A stretch of 64,000 nt of DNA from Macrolepiota albuminosa (Eukaryota > Basidiomycota > Agaricomycetes > Agaricales > Agaricaceae): the NCBI GenBank assembly GCA_027475525.1, contig JAMWFC010000054.1:1790468-1854467 (forward strand), in the 5' to 3' direction. Made by a program: the position numbers and the translations under genes. How positions within the stretch are numbered: the first letter of the stretch is position 1; every line of letters starts with the position of its first letter. Of this stretch, positions 35,001 through 45,960 are shown in pieces. The notes under the pieces were generated by a model. That model saw only the letters and a program-made list of their open reading frames with translations. It did not search any database and was not told the DNA's origin.

Positions 35001-36928
35001 TATCCATAGTGTCACTACTATCCACGGTATGTTATCATACTTGTGATGCGTACTTTCACTGAAATTTTACGATCAGATTTCACTTTATTGGATACTAACC
35101 GTACACGCAAAGGATCGCCTCGTGATCTTTTTGTTGCTGCTTCTTCTACGCCTTCGCGTGCAATCAGCGCACTCTACATGCCCGCTAATCGTGATCCATT
35201 CCCCTTACTACCTATATCTGGCGATTGGTATGCGTGGTCACAAGTTAATGGTCAGTCTTCTTATTGCAGATCTATTGACCAATATCCGCTTTCCGACATG
35301 CGTTGGGCAATCGCATCCACTGGTTCGGCCCATCATTATTGGCACATAGACTCCAACGGATTTGGCACATTTATAAAGGTGGAGACGGGCATAAAGTTGT
35401 GGTATATCGCAAGACCGAAGTCTGGGTCGTTCCGGGACTTTGGCACTGTTGATATATTTACCGACAAATATATATCGCACCAATCCAACGAGGACTTATG
35501 GGATATAGAAGTTGTGGTGTTAGAACCTGGCGATATCTTGTAAGTTTGTTCATACATTCATATCCTTATCTTGTGTTAAAAATTAACAATTAGCATAATG
35601 CGACCTAACTTACCGCATTGTGTTGTAACACCTATTCCATCGATTTGTTTGGGAGGTCACTATTATCTTGCTTCGACTCTGATGGACTCCATTATTGGAA
35701 TGTATCACCATTTTGTAGGCAGCGACGTTCTTACCAACACCGACCACGGAATAGCCTCGCATGCTCTATTAGTTCGTATGCTGGCGTATTATTACCAGTA
35801 CTTCAAGTGTTCATACAACAGCGTCATTGGTGTGTTTATTTTATTCTCTTATTTATTTTTACACTGCTATATTAACTGTTTAGATCGCAAATATCCTCAT
35901 ATACCGGATACGAATACTTGGGACGGTTCTCTAGCATTGTTTTCTCTTTGCAACTATTTCGAGCTTTACAGTGCACTTATCAACTGGAATTACGCGGATC
36001 ATCAAAAGGATAGTCAGGCCTTTGAAGCCTCCATCAAGAACCGGTCAAGGGCACGTAAAATAGTTTATTGGTATTTCCGTACACACAGCCTTCACGGTAC
36101 TGGTCGTTCCATAACTGGGTATGAGGCATTTCAAGATGTTTACGCGGTGTTTCTGGCGCATCAGGCACATGTCCTTATATTGTTGAAGAAGGCAGCTTAT
36201 ACTTCGGGTTTTCAAGGCGATACTATGAAATCGATAGACCCGGCAACCGTATGTTTATCCGTGTGTAAATGTATGAGGGGTGGTCCTGGATGGGATGCAT
36301 TCAAACGTATGACAATACTTTCATCTCAACGTTCGTTCTATTGGCCTGGCACAACTTACGACGTTGTTGTTTCTTCATGCCAATTTTACAGTTCGTACTC
36401 GCTTCTTCGTCATTCAAAGTTGTATGACGATAATTTTCAGATAATGTCCCGCTCGATGGCTTGGTTTATGGAGACAGGGAAATGTCATCCGAGCTGGGGT
36501 TTTCTCTTGCCCATATCTCGACTCGACTTGACTCTATCGAGCATGATAATGACGCAGGTTTGTATAATGGGCTCATTCACTCCACTGGTTGTGAATCGGA
36601 TGATAGCAATGATGATGAGTCAAGCGACCAGGATGTAGACGACGCAGGCATGCACCAGTCTTCAGATTCCACCTCTTCCGATTCAAATTCGTCACACTCC
36701 GCTCCTAAAGTAAATGTATCTCGTTCCACGACATCAACTGCTCTCTCCCGTGGTAAACGTCGTCGCTTGTCATCTGATACATTAAACACTATTTCCCGTT
36801 CAGGTAAGTATTTATTTCCATTGTATTATTTGTCGTCAATTGCTTATCGGTGTTCATTCATCGAACATACAGTTCGTCCACGATTGCTGTCGCCTTCTGA
36901 GACCAGTCAAAGCTCTCATACCTCGTAA
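32072..36928 (+). CDS. JmjC-domain Fe(II)/2-oxoglutarate oxygenase-like protein, 1365 aa
   Basis: Fourteen exons (32072-32197, 32263-32508, 32588-32851, 32888-32952, 33005-33179, 33245-34145, 34210-34535, 34609-34734, 34783-35026, 35077-35539, 35594-35829, 35884-36390, 36441-36803, 36873-36928) join in phase to 1366 codons. An N-terminal helical region is followed by a Ser/Pro-rich middle with three ~33-residue repeats (around VVEDTHALNVVSTLSQSS) and a basic patch (RTPRTKRRSTRRKGR), a likely nuclear signal. The JmjC part has H914-x-D916 (HYWHIDSNGFGTF), GIKLWYIARP and the distal H987 (RPNLPHCVVT), so the iron ligands are complete. The tail is acidic/Ser-rich with a KRRR patch. JmjC enzymes hydroxylate or demethylate proteins, often histones; the substrate here is unknown. 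It is intact and sits inside the large element. Confidence 0.8.
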
Positions 36929-37835
36929 TCCGCAATAATATTTTCAGCCCCACGAAGTACGTTTCTTGCAGATAATTATAGGTTCATAACTCATAATTTG
37001 ATATAAAAATAGCAATGTTTGAGCTTTATTATATGTATACTATTACAATACGATAATTTTTTTTGGTGCGAATGCTAGCCTGATGTTGTAAGGATAGAAT
37101 TTCTGAAGTCCTGAAAATAAGTTATTGAACATCAGAAAAACCCACTTCTGAGAACGGGGCCGAGAGATTCAAGCTAACTACAAGAGACTGAGTAAGTAAG
37201 ATTAGTAGAATGTAGTATGAAACTTGCGTAATAGGGACATTAGGAGAGGAACTTGAATGTGACACATAGTGTAGTGAGAACTAAGTTACCAACACTGTGA
37301 GCACAGTGTGAGATGACAAGTCACTATGACTGACGGCCATGCAACTCATTGACTATATCTACAAACCTTCTTGAAACACATAAATCTAATTTTAATCATC
37401 TCTTATTTGCCAAATCATGGAAGTAGGCACCCTATAAAATCAGAAGCAAAAGATCATTCAGTTGAAAGATGCACTAAGGATCTTTGTAAATTCTGCCCAC
37501 AGTACAAAGCGCGGAAACTTCACTCTTCATGACTGATCACGGTCTTTGTCTTTGCGGATCAACAACCTGACATCTCTCCAGAGATAGATTTGTAAACACT
37601 TTCGGTTCAAGGTGAACGGTGTCTTGAGCTTTTCACAGTCTTATATTTTATCATAGAAAGTCAGAGATGTCTCATATGCAGAGGTCACTGCACTTTATGA
37701 TAAACTCCAGAGACTATGTGTCAAATTCAGAGATTCCTGAAACTTTTGATGCAATTACGAAAATTCAGGGCACAGATACGCAGTTGTTTATAGAGAAGCT
37801 ACCTTATGCCTTATGGACAAATGAACAATTACCTA
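36929..37835. other. intergenic, no gene seen
   Basis: AT-rich 3' flank of the JmjC gene. Short open frames at 37.67-37.86 have no coding character. Confidence 0.4.
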
Positions 37836-37920
37836 AGCGTTCGTCCAGACGAATGATTACCTAAGCGTTCGTCCAGACGAACGATTACATAAACGTTCGT
37901 CCAGACGAACGATTACGTAA
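37836..37920. repeat. 28-bp palindromic minisatellite, three units
   Basis: Three tandem units of CGTTCGTCCAGACGAAYG plus ATTAC(C/A)TAA(A/G), in reverse orientation to the array at 18943. It lies just left of MITE family B copy 2. Confidence 0.8.
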
Positions 37921-37940
37921 TAATTTATTATCTTCGCACG

Positions 37941-38145
37941 CACTGCTGATACTGGAAAGTGTTTCCAGTGAAAAAAGTGTAAAAGAAAGCTGTTATGCTA
38001 TTTTTCTGATGTACTAATTTCCCACAAAAAAAGTCATTCAACAAAGGAAAGTGCCTTTTTCTTTTGAAAATTGGCACATTGGAAATTGCATGACAGCTTT
38101 CTTTTCTAATTTTTCCAATGGAAACACAATCCGGTATCAGCAGTG
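37941..38145. mobile_element. CACTA-like MITE family B, copy 2 (205 bp), target duplication ACG
   Basis: Runs from CACTGCTGATACTGGAAAGTG to CCGGTATCAGCAGTG, flanked by ACG on both sides. It aligns over its full length with the reverse complement of 31235-31436. Confidence 0.85.
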
Positions 38146-38235
38146 ACGGTAGATGGACGGCTGAAGTGCGTATTACTAGCCTTTCATAGACTATGTGGCA
38201 ACCGCTTAATCTAGATATTCGTGGTGCTCATACTA

Positions 38236-41200
38236 CTATATTTTTGCATAGATTACAATATGTTGCTGTCTACCATTAAAAATCTCCAAATTAATGCAGT
38301 TGTTTTCCTTAACAATACTACCATTGTAAGCAGCTCCATCGTAGCTCCAGACAGAGTTATTATCAAAGAGACGAGCTGTAAAATGATTATAACCTTGGTA
38401 GATAATAGCTCGCACACTATATTGCTGTAAACCTGTCTGAGTTGGCAAGCATACAATAGGAATTATTGTAGTAGCGAATCCATCTATATAATCTAAATCA
38501 AGTCGAATTATTAAAGGAGCTGAGGCATAAAGTATTTTTTCACTTGGAATAGCAGAACATATGTGTGAATGATTAGCTAGTCCATTTTTCATAATTGTTG
38601 CAGCTTCTATGGAAGCGTGCCTTTTACCTGCTGTAATAAAGGCATTTAACCATTGCTGAGTGGTTGCCTCAGTGCCTCCTTGAATTCCATAATTAGACCA
38701 TACGGTAGGACTTGTACAGTGACCTATGTGATGCAAGTCAATAGTTGCTTCTAAAAGAAATTGGCAGGAAGGGCATGATATATGATAAATCATTTTTTGA
38801 ACTATATTAGGAGCGAAAAAAATTAAGTCAACAATATCTGTAGCGCTTATTAAAGTAGGTCCAATTAATGGAAACTTTATTGGATTTTTATAATAAAGAT
38901 ATTTGCGAAATTCATTGCGGATATCATCAATATTATAGCTTAAACTAATATGTTTTGCAAATAAATCACTTAGAATGTTGCAAGTTTCATTAGAGCAGCT
39001 CCAAATATTTTGATCTTCATTATTCATTTGGAGATAAGTGCAATAAAAAGACATGAGTGTAGAATCATAGGCACATGACCAATTTATACTATCCCATGAG
39101 CATCCTTTCGAAATAACATGCCATATAGAATTAGTACTTTCATCAAAATCTAACTTTAATTTTTTGTGCAAGGTAAAATCAGGGCATGAATTACGTGATG
39201 CAGATCTCTTTTTGCTTTTATTATTATTGTCTGCATCTACTTTTCTTTCGCACTGATCTTGAGTATTTTGAATATTATCAGAATATTGTTGAGAATAAGT
39301 AGATAATTTAATATTAATATTTGAGTATTTGCTTAAATGTTTATCCTCACCTTCAGGATCAGGTACAACTCTAATAAAACCCTTCTTAAATCCATGTCTA
39401 ATAAGTGTATTGTGCTCCATAATTTCATGCCTTTGTGTCTCAATAATTAAGTCAGATGGCAACTTTCGATTGAGATCTTTTAAAGTGACTTTTTGAACTA
39501 TAGCTAGACCTTCGCGAGTAGTAGCTCTAGATGCTGTTACATAGGCAGCGAAACCTCCAAGATGTAACCAACCTAAAATATGCGGAAGACTTGTTCCTTG
39601 TGCAGCATGTCCTGTAATAGCAAAAGCAGGTTGAAAAGGCAATTGATAGCGCATGATTGATATTTTTTGCTTTTCATTATTTTTATCTAATTGTACTAAA
39701 TGTTGAAATTTCCAGGATAGAGGTTCAATTGGAAAATACTGATTAGGTAGATTTGAAAGAGATACTTTGCTTCTTGGAAATTCAATAATCGCACCAGTAC
39801 AATAAGTATAACCGGATGAACAAGTTTCAATGTCATATTTCTTCAATATTCCATGAGCACCATTCGTAATACCTAATTCAGTAGATAGATTTCGATTGCG
39901 CAGAACAACAGGCATTCCTATATATAAAGGAAGAAAACCAGGTAAAGCGCCTTCACTAGCAAACTTAGAAACATTCAGTTTTAAAAGTTCAGATCTAGCA
40001 GGTTCTGATATTGTTTTTTTTTTAACTGTGTCATTCGCAGCACAAATATCAATGTTACCTTGAACAACGGATTTTGCTTTTTGAAAATTTATAGCCTGAC
40101 GAAGATCGTTAGTTTGCACTATTGCAGTTGAATATTGTCTATTATTACAACTCATATTTAATCCATCTGGATTTTCAAAAGATTTAATCACTCGACTGTT
40201 GAATAACTCAACATCTTCCTCTGTGCATTTTCTCTTTCGCAACCGTAAAACAGCTGCAGCATATTCAGGATCTTTTTTCATGCGCTGTTGCTCTTCCAAG
40301 TTTATTACTTCAGTGACCGATTTCCATACTAACCGACCAAGACGAGTCGATAATTGCTGAGAAGACATATTAGTAGAATTTGTTACAGGTTTATACAAAG
40401 GAGTTCCTCCAACAGGTGGATATTGATAAAAATCACCTGAAAAAATGACCAAAATTCCACCAAATGGTTCATTATTACCTTTTACTATTCGTAAAGAGCA
40501 ATCTACATCTGATAATAAATGACAGCTAAGCAGAGATACTTCATCAATAAGAAGCATTATAACATTTTTAAATTCTTCAAAAAGATTACTTTTTTCAGCA
40601 ACGGTCATTATAACAGAATAATCTTCTTTAGAATCACCAGGTATTCGATTACCTTTTCCTTTATTTTTTTTCTGAACTTTGATAGATAGACCTTTATGGA
40701 TAGTTAATCCATCAATAAGTGCAGCTGCAGTACCGCTTGGTGCTAAAAAGCGCAATCTTTGTTTGCATTGATAAACTTCCATAACTCTTTGTACGGCTTT
40801 AACAACATGAGTCTTTCCAGTACCACCAGGTCCTGAAAGATGAAGGCGCAAATAAGGTTGATAATTTGGTGATAAAACATTATTTATGCCGGCTGCTTCA
40901 TCATCGATATATTTGAAAAAAGCTTTAGAAATAATTTTAAACGCAATTGATTGTTTTTCATTTAAAGTTTCTTCTGAAATGATGCGCTCGATCAGATTGT
41001 TACGGCTTTCAAAGTGTAAATTATTAATGTTATTTAAACTTTTTGTTTGAGGTGTAGGTGCATTTGATGATATATTAGCAGAAGATAAATATTTTATATT
41101 AGGTAAAGTAGAAACTAATTCGGTTTCAGATGCATTGTTGATAATTGCTGTCTGATTTAAAGGATCCAGAATGTTCCTTCGTTGAGATTTTAAAGATTCT

Positions 41201-44200
41201 TCTTGTAGTTTGACTTCTCTTTTCCAAATCTTTAAATTACTAATGTTTACGGCAGGTAATAATACAGAAGTGTCTATTTTTTTATTAACTTCTGCATCGA
41301 CTAAGAACCATTCACTTGCTTGAAGTCTGAGAAGTTCTTGATTTAATTGAAAATCTTTTTGAACTACTTGACCTGAGTTTTCTGGAATAAATAAAGTATC
41401 ATTTGAAGAAGCTGCTAGTTCCGTGAATACTTTTGATTCTTTCAAAGCTTGTTCTTTTTTTTGAAGTCTCTCAGCATCTCTTTCATCCTCACATTCATAA
41501 ATAGCATCCCAATTTTTCATAATATTTCTAGACATTTCAGTAAAATTATACATACTGAATACATCATCAGGATTTTCATGTGAAAGAAGTAAAGGTTCAA
41601 CATCACTAAAAGGTTTAAAATGAGCAAGCATAAAAATACTATAATCAGAATGAGTAGATCGAGGAATACTTGTTCCAATTAAATAAGGTATAAGTAGCTT
41701 AGAACCATCTCCACGCTCAAAATTAGTATGCTCTACTAAATCATGAGTATCACATAAAGGATGTGGACTTTTCAGTCTCCAGCGTTTATACGCACCTAAT
41801 CGTATAGTATTAGTACCTTTATATTTTGAAGTACTTATAAGCTCTCTTCGAAAACACTGAACAAAAGTATAAAAGCAGATATTAGACAAGTCTGAATCAC
41901 GATAAATATAATCATCTATCTGAGTTGCTTTTAAAAGATTTCCATTAATATCTACACTAATTTTTAATGATATAGGTTCAATATCGTTTTCTTCATCACT
42001 ACAATCTTCATTTTTTTCATTTGTATGTTTCATAGCATTGATAGAAGTTTTAACATAATAAAGTAAAAGATTTGATAACATTGGTGTTGTTTTATGAGAA
42101 GAAAAACTATCACCTCGACCCCGAATATACCAAGCTGCTTGTTGAGCATGTATTTGTTGTTGCTTAGTTAGTTGAGATAAACATTTATGAAGAAGCAATT
42201 TGGATTTAGCTTTAGAACTTGAAGAATCTATAGTATCTTTCATGTTAAGAACTGCTCGAGATAGAAGAGACAACATTTGATAAGTTTTTAAATCTAACTT
42301 TGTAATATAGTCGGTAATATAAAACATCGCTGCTTTAGCTGCTTTTCCGGATAATATACATTTTAAATCATGATTATGGCGACAATATACAAGAATAATT
42401 GGATTAAAATAATTCACAGTAGGATCTTGACAAAGTAAATAAATAGAATTTGTATTTGGATCAAATTTAGATTCAGGAACAAAATCATGTGGAAATCGAA
42501 AGCGACACTTATTATCATTTCCAAATTTGTGGCAAACAGCTCTACAATTATGACGTTGAAGAGCTTCCCCGCATTTTTTAATTTCTACATCAAGCAAATC
42601 TTTCCAATCTTGAATATCTTCATCAGATCTCGAAGATGGTACATGAGGAGGTCTTTCGATTCGTGGTTCATATTTTGGATCGATTTCTATTTCAATATTA
42701 GGAAGATGATGATGAATAATATTTTCAAAAAATTGAAATAGCTTTTGAGCATAACCAGCTTCGGTTTTAAGTTTTATATGAATATCAGAAGGATTAGGTG
42801 CACCAATAAGCCATATAAGAAAGTGTGCATGCCATTGTCCTCTTTCGGTCAATTCATTAGATCCATAAAATGCAGCAAGATGTCCTAAAATGCCACCCTC
42901 TGAAAAACTTTTGCCTTTTTCAAAATCCCACCCAAAAAGATATTGAAACATACATTGAATAGAAAAATAAAAAAAGTCAGCTGCAGCAACAGGATCTTTT
43001 GCTAATCTCAAAGCTCTTGTAGTACTATCAACAATAAGTGGAAACTGGTCATCAAGATTAATAGTAGTATCACCATACATAAGTTGAAAAATAGGGCTAT
43101 GTATTGCACTCGGATTCGCGGTAAAATAAAGTATAGGCATTCCAAAATATCCTGAGTAATTTCGAATTTCATTCCGACATCTTATTTTTGATGCTTGAGA
43201 ACCAGGCACATGAGAAGCAATAGTATTAACTTCATTAAGAAGAGTAAATACTTGTTTTTCGTCATCTGAAAGTGATTGATAATTATAATCTTTTTCTAAT
43301 TGATTTGCTACAGAAAGAAGAGTTTCAGAAGAGATTGAAGTCAATTTTTCTGCAATAGCTTTAAACCGTGAGCTTTTTACATGTAAACTTGTATAAAAAT
43401 GCGCAGTTCTGCGCTGCATTATATTTAAAGCTACAAATATAAAAGAATAATGATAACGAAAAGCATGATCTGCTAGATCTATAAGATAATTTACATGAAG
43501 TTGCATACTAAGTGGTGTTGGTCGACTAGGATCATCAAAACCACCACATCCATAAGGAAATAAGGTTGGAAACATACCAGGAAATAAAACCGGGTTATTA
43601 TATTCATTAATTTTATTATTTCCTTTATATATTATAAGATCAGGTTGTTCATTATTAAATTTATTATTATTTGATACAAGAGTTCGCAAAGCTGATGCAG
43701 TCAAAGAAGAACCTTGAATTTTCACACTTTCAGGATCTGAAACCCCCATATGTTCTAAAAGTACAGTAGCTTCATCATCTGTGTTAGATTTGCATATTTC
43801 TAATGCAGGATGATCTGATAAACCAGCTGTCTCTTCTTCAAAAGTTTTTTCAACAGAAAGTTCTGTATCATGTAGAAGTCTATCCTCCAATCCTGGAAGA
43901 ACAGCATCTTTTGGATATAAATCTACAATTCTTTTATCTAATTCAATGTTCTGATACAAGGGATTTTTAGCAACATTCTTTAACCAAATAAGGAAGTCCC
44001 AAATTTTTTGTTTGCGAACTCGAAACATATTTCTCATTGCTTTATCTTTATACTGACCCGGTCCAATAAATACAACAGATAATAATCCATTGATATAATC
44101 AGGAGTTCGAGGAAGAACTGAAGCAGTTGAAACAATATTCATGTCATGTGCACAAGTATTACCATGAAAAACTCGAGGTTGCTTAGGATCTGATGATTGA

Positions 44201-45816
44201 TAAAGACGAGTAACATATGCACTACTGCAATAAACAGCACATGTCATTTCTTCAATCCACGTTAGATCTGCAAATTCTTGTGGTAAATTTCCACGATATA
44301 ACTTGTTTACTAAAGAAAATTTTGGAATCTGCTTCTTTCGCAATTCAGAATAACAGTCATTGCAAATTTGAATTAAATTTGGATTTGATTTAATACCATG
44401 AACATCTAACATCAACCCAGCATAATTTTGAGGCAAATGTATAAAATCATTATTAAAACGAGTATCGGAAAATTTTAGAACAGATAAATCAAGATTATAA
44501 AGATCACTACTGGAATCAATTGATATGGAATGAATGATTGACTTATCTCGTTGACGAGCACATACAGCACAAATAAGAGGAATAATCCAATTTGTTGCTT
44601 CACGATATTTATGTGCACAGTTCATAATAAGATTATCAGAAGGAACAGTTGGCCATGAAGAAATAATTTCACTTTGATGTTTTGCATTTATACTGATTGT
44701 AATTTGTTTTTGAAGATTTCGCTCTTTTTTTTTTTTATTTTGCTTTCGAACTTTTATGCTGGTTGTCAAATGTACAAATATATTAGTACTATATTCAATT
44801 TCTAACAGCAAACACACTGACTTGAAAAAATCAGAAGGAAATATAGTATAGGTTGGTAATAAGCAAGTAATGTATTGATGAATATCTGATATGTTGCAAG
44901 ACATTAATGCTTTACACCGAGAGCGAAAGCTTTCAATAATAGCTTTTACCATTTCACTATGTAATTTTGCAAAAGAAGGACGGCGAGAAGGATGAATACG
45001 TTTTAAAATAGAACGCAATGATTTTTTTGAAAATGTTTGTGAAGGTAACAAGCTCACATTATTATCGTTCTCAGTATTTTCCAACAACTGATGCAATACA
45101 GGCTTATGTATTTGACAATTCTTGTAATGTAACAAAGGATTTTCAGGGATTAGTAAAGCGTGCAAAACTTTCTCACCAAATAACTGAAGAGCAATGTTAT
45201 AAAAAAGTTTAGGCAGCATTTCAGAAGAAGAATCTGGAAAAAAAGAACATAACTGCTTATTTATTTGATTTGATGTAAGAGTAAGACATTTCTGCCTATA
45301 TTCCAAGAAGTGAGACAAAATAGTGCTAGCAAGAGCTTCCTTATTCCGACATTTAGGCATAATTAACTCCGAATTAAATGCAGATTTTAAGTCTTTACAG
45401 GAAAGTTCATTCAAAGATGCAAGATAATGATCTTGAGTATAATACAACCATGTGGGGTGGTTTTTATAGTGCAGATAGGTGCGAAATGAAGAAAAATATT
45501 TGCGAGGATGAAAAAAAGAAGAACAAATATCGTAACAATCCAAAGTAATAAATGTTCTCTCTCCAAGATTGCATACAGTAAATATTCCTGTTGTGTAAGT
45601 GACAAGGTAGGAAGATGTGGAATTTTCATCTTTAAAAACATTAGTCAACCATTCAATTACAGAATTTGAAGAATCAAAACTAGAAGAATTTGGAAAGTAT
45701 AAAGTATTATAATATTTTGGATATTCCTCAGGTAAAAACTCAACATGCGTCGGAGGGCAATCTTTTTCATCAAGTACTCTAGGTGCATGACATGGCAATT
45801 TTATTAAGGGAAACAT
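38236..45816 (-). CDS. Helitron-type Rep/PIF1 helicase with DUF6570-like N-terminus and C-terminal cysteine-peptidase-like domain
   Basis: A single intronless frame. It opens at 45879, but the first 21 codons are a promoter minisatellite, so I place the start at ATG 45816 (2526 aa). Residues are numbered from 45879. A DUF6570-like region (~437-650) has paired Cys motifs. The Helitron-like N domain has the HUH motif H1017-A-H1019 (RGQWHAHFLIW) and the tyrosine pair Y1187/Y1191 (YITDYITK). The PIF1-type helicase has Walker A K1689 (GPGGTGKT), Walker B D1779/E1780 (LLIDEVSLL) and a late motif at ~2095-2130 (GHAAQGTSLPHILGW). A C-terminal domain has NWSCAYDST (C2269) and GYNHFTARL (H2499), like Cys and His boxes of ubiquitin peptidases. 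It would nick, transfer and unwind DNA in rolling-circle transposition. It is AT-rich, unlike host genes. No typical Helitron ends were found nearby. Confidence 0.85.
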   Translation of the reverse strand: MFPLIKLPCHAPRVLDEKDCPPTHVEFLPEEYPKYYNTLYFPNSSSFDSSNSVIEWLTNVFKDENSTSSYLVTYTTGIFTVCNLGERTFITLDCYDICSSFFHPRKYFSSFRTYLHYKNHPTWLYYTQDHYLASLNELSCKDLKSAFNSELIMPKCRNKEALASTILSHFLEYRQKCLTLTSNQINKQLCSFFPDSSSEMLPKLFYNIALQLFGEKVLHALLIPENPLLHYKNCQIHKPVLHQLLENTENDNNVSLLPSQTFSKKSLRSILKRIHPSRRPSFAKLHSEMVKAIIESFRSRCKALMSCNISDIHQYITCLLPTYTIFPSDFFKSVCLLLEIEYSTNIFVHLTTSIKVRKQNKKKKERNLQKQITISINAKHQSEIISSWPTVPSDNLIMNCAHKYREATNWIIPLICAVCARQRDKSIIHSISIDSSSDLYNLDLSVLKFSDTRFNNDFIHLPQNYAGLMLDVHGIKSNPNLIQICNDCYSELRKKQIPKFSLVNKLYRGNLPQEFADLTWIEEMTCAVYCSSAYVTRLYQSSDPKQPRVFHGNTCAHDMNIVSTASVLPRTPDYINGLLSVVFIGPGQYKDKAMRNMFRVRKQKIWDFLIWLKNVAKNPLYQNIELDKRIVDLYPKDAVLPGLEDRLLHDTELSVEKTFEEETAGLSDHPALEICKSNTDDEATVLLEHMGVSDPESVKIQGSSLTASALRTLVSNNNKFNNEQPDLIIYKGNNKINEYNNPVLFPGMFPTLFPYGCGGFDDPSRPTPLSMQLHVNYLIDLADHAFRYHYSFIFVALNIMQRRTAHFYTSLHVKSSRFKAIAEKLTSISSETLLSVANQLEKDYNYQSLSDDEKQVFTLLNEVNTIASHVPGSQASKIRCRNEIRNYSGYFGMPILYFTANPSAIHSPIFQLMYGDTTINLDDQFPLIVDSTTRALRLAKDPVAAADFFYFSIQCMFQYLFGWDFEKGKSFSEGGILGHLAAFYGSNELTERGQWHAHFLIWLIGAPNPSDIHIKLKTEAGYAQKLFQFFENIIHHHLPNIEIEIDPKYEPRIERPPHVPSSRSDEDIQDWKDLLDVEIKKCGEALQRHNCRAVCHKFGNDNKCRFRFPHDFVPESKFDPNTNSIYLLCQDPTVNYFNPIILVYCRHNHDLKCILSGKAAKAAMFYITDYITKLDLKTYQMLSLLSRAVLNMKDTIDSSSSKAKSKLLLHKCLSQLTKQQQIHAQQAAWYIRGRGDSFSSHKTTPMLSNLLLYYVKTSINAMKHTNEKNEDCSDEENDIEPISLKISVDINGNLLKATQIDDYIYRDSDLSNICFYTFVQCFRRELISTSKYKGTNTIRLGAYKRWRLKSPHPLCDTHDLVEHTNFERGDGSKLLIPYLIGTSIPRSTHSDYSIFMLAHFKPFSDVEPLLLSHENPDDVFSMYNFTEMSRNIMKNWDAIYECEDERDAERLQKKEQALKESKVFTELAASSNDTLFIPENSGQVVQKDFQLNQELLRLQASEWFLVDAEVNKKIDTSVLLPAVNISNLKIWKREVKLQEESLKSQRRNILDPLNQTAIINNASETELVSTLPNIKYLSSANISSNAPTPQTKSLNNINNLHFESRNNLIERIISEETLNEKQSIAFKIISKAFFKYIDDEAAGINNVLSPNYQPYLRLHLSGPGGTGKTHVVKAVQRVMEVYQCKQRLRFLAPSGTAAALIDGLTIHKGLSIKVQKKNKGKGNRIPGDSKEDYSVIMTVAEKSNLFEEFKNVIMLLIDEVSLLSCHLLSDVDCSLRIVKGNNEPFGGILVIFSGDFYQYPPVGGTPLYKPVTNSTNMSSQQLSTRLGRLVWKSVTEVINLEEQQRMKKDPEYAAAVLRLRKRKCTEEDVELFNSRVIKSFENPDGLNMSCNNRQYSTAIVQTNDLRQAINFQKAKSVVQGNIDICAANDTVKKKTISEPARSELLKLNVSKFASEGALPGFLPLYIGMPVVLRNRNLSTELGITNGAHGILKKYDIETCSSGYTYCTGAIIEFPRSKVSLSNLPNQYFPIEPLSWKFQHLVQLDKNNEKQKISIMRYQLPFQPAFAITGHAAQGTSLPHILGWLHLGGFAAYVTASRATTREGLAIVQKVTLKDLNRKLPSDLIIETQRHEIMEHNTLIRHGFKKGFIRVVPDPEGEDKHLSKYSNINIKLSTYSQQYSDNIQNTQDQCERKVDADNNNKSKKRSASRNSCPDFTLHKKLKLDFDESTNSIWHVISKGCSWDSINWSCAYDSTLMSFYCTYLQMNNEDQNIWSCSNETCNILSDLFAKHISLSYNIDDIRNEFRKYLYYKNPIKFPLIGPTLISATDIVDLIFFAPNIVQKMIYHISCPSCQFLLEATIDLHHIGHCTSPTVWSNYGIQGGTEATTQQWLNAFITAGKRHASIEAATIMKNGLANHSHICSAIPSEKILYASAPLIIRLDLDYIDGFATTIIPIVCLPTQTGLQQYSVRAIIYQGYNHFTARLFDNNSVWSYDGAAYNGSIVKENNCINLEIFNGRQQHIVIYAKI

Positions 45817-45841
45817 GCTGTAATGATGTGAGAGTACTAAT

Positions 45842-45960
45842 TTTAATGGTAGTACACAAAATTTAATGGTAGTGCACAAAATTCAGTGGTAGTACACAAA
45901 ATTCAGTGGTAGTACACAAAATTCGGTGGGAGTTCACGTTTATTTCAGTGGGATTTCACA
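45842..45960. repeat. 23-bp minisatellite directly upstream of the helicase gene
   Basis: Four to five copies of GGTAGTACACAAAATTCAGT-like units lie immediately 5' of the chosen start. The repeat fakes an extra 21 in-frame codons. A promoter or replication-origin role is possible but unproven. Confidence 0.65.
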
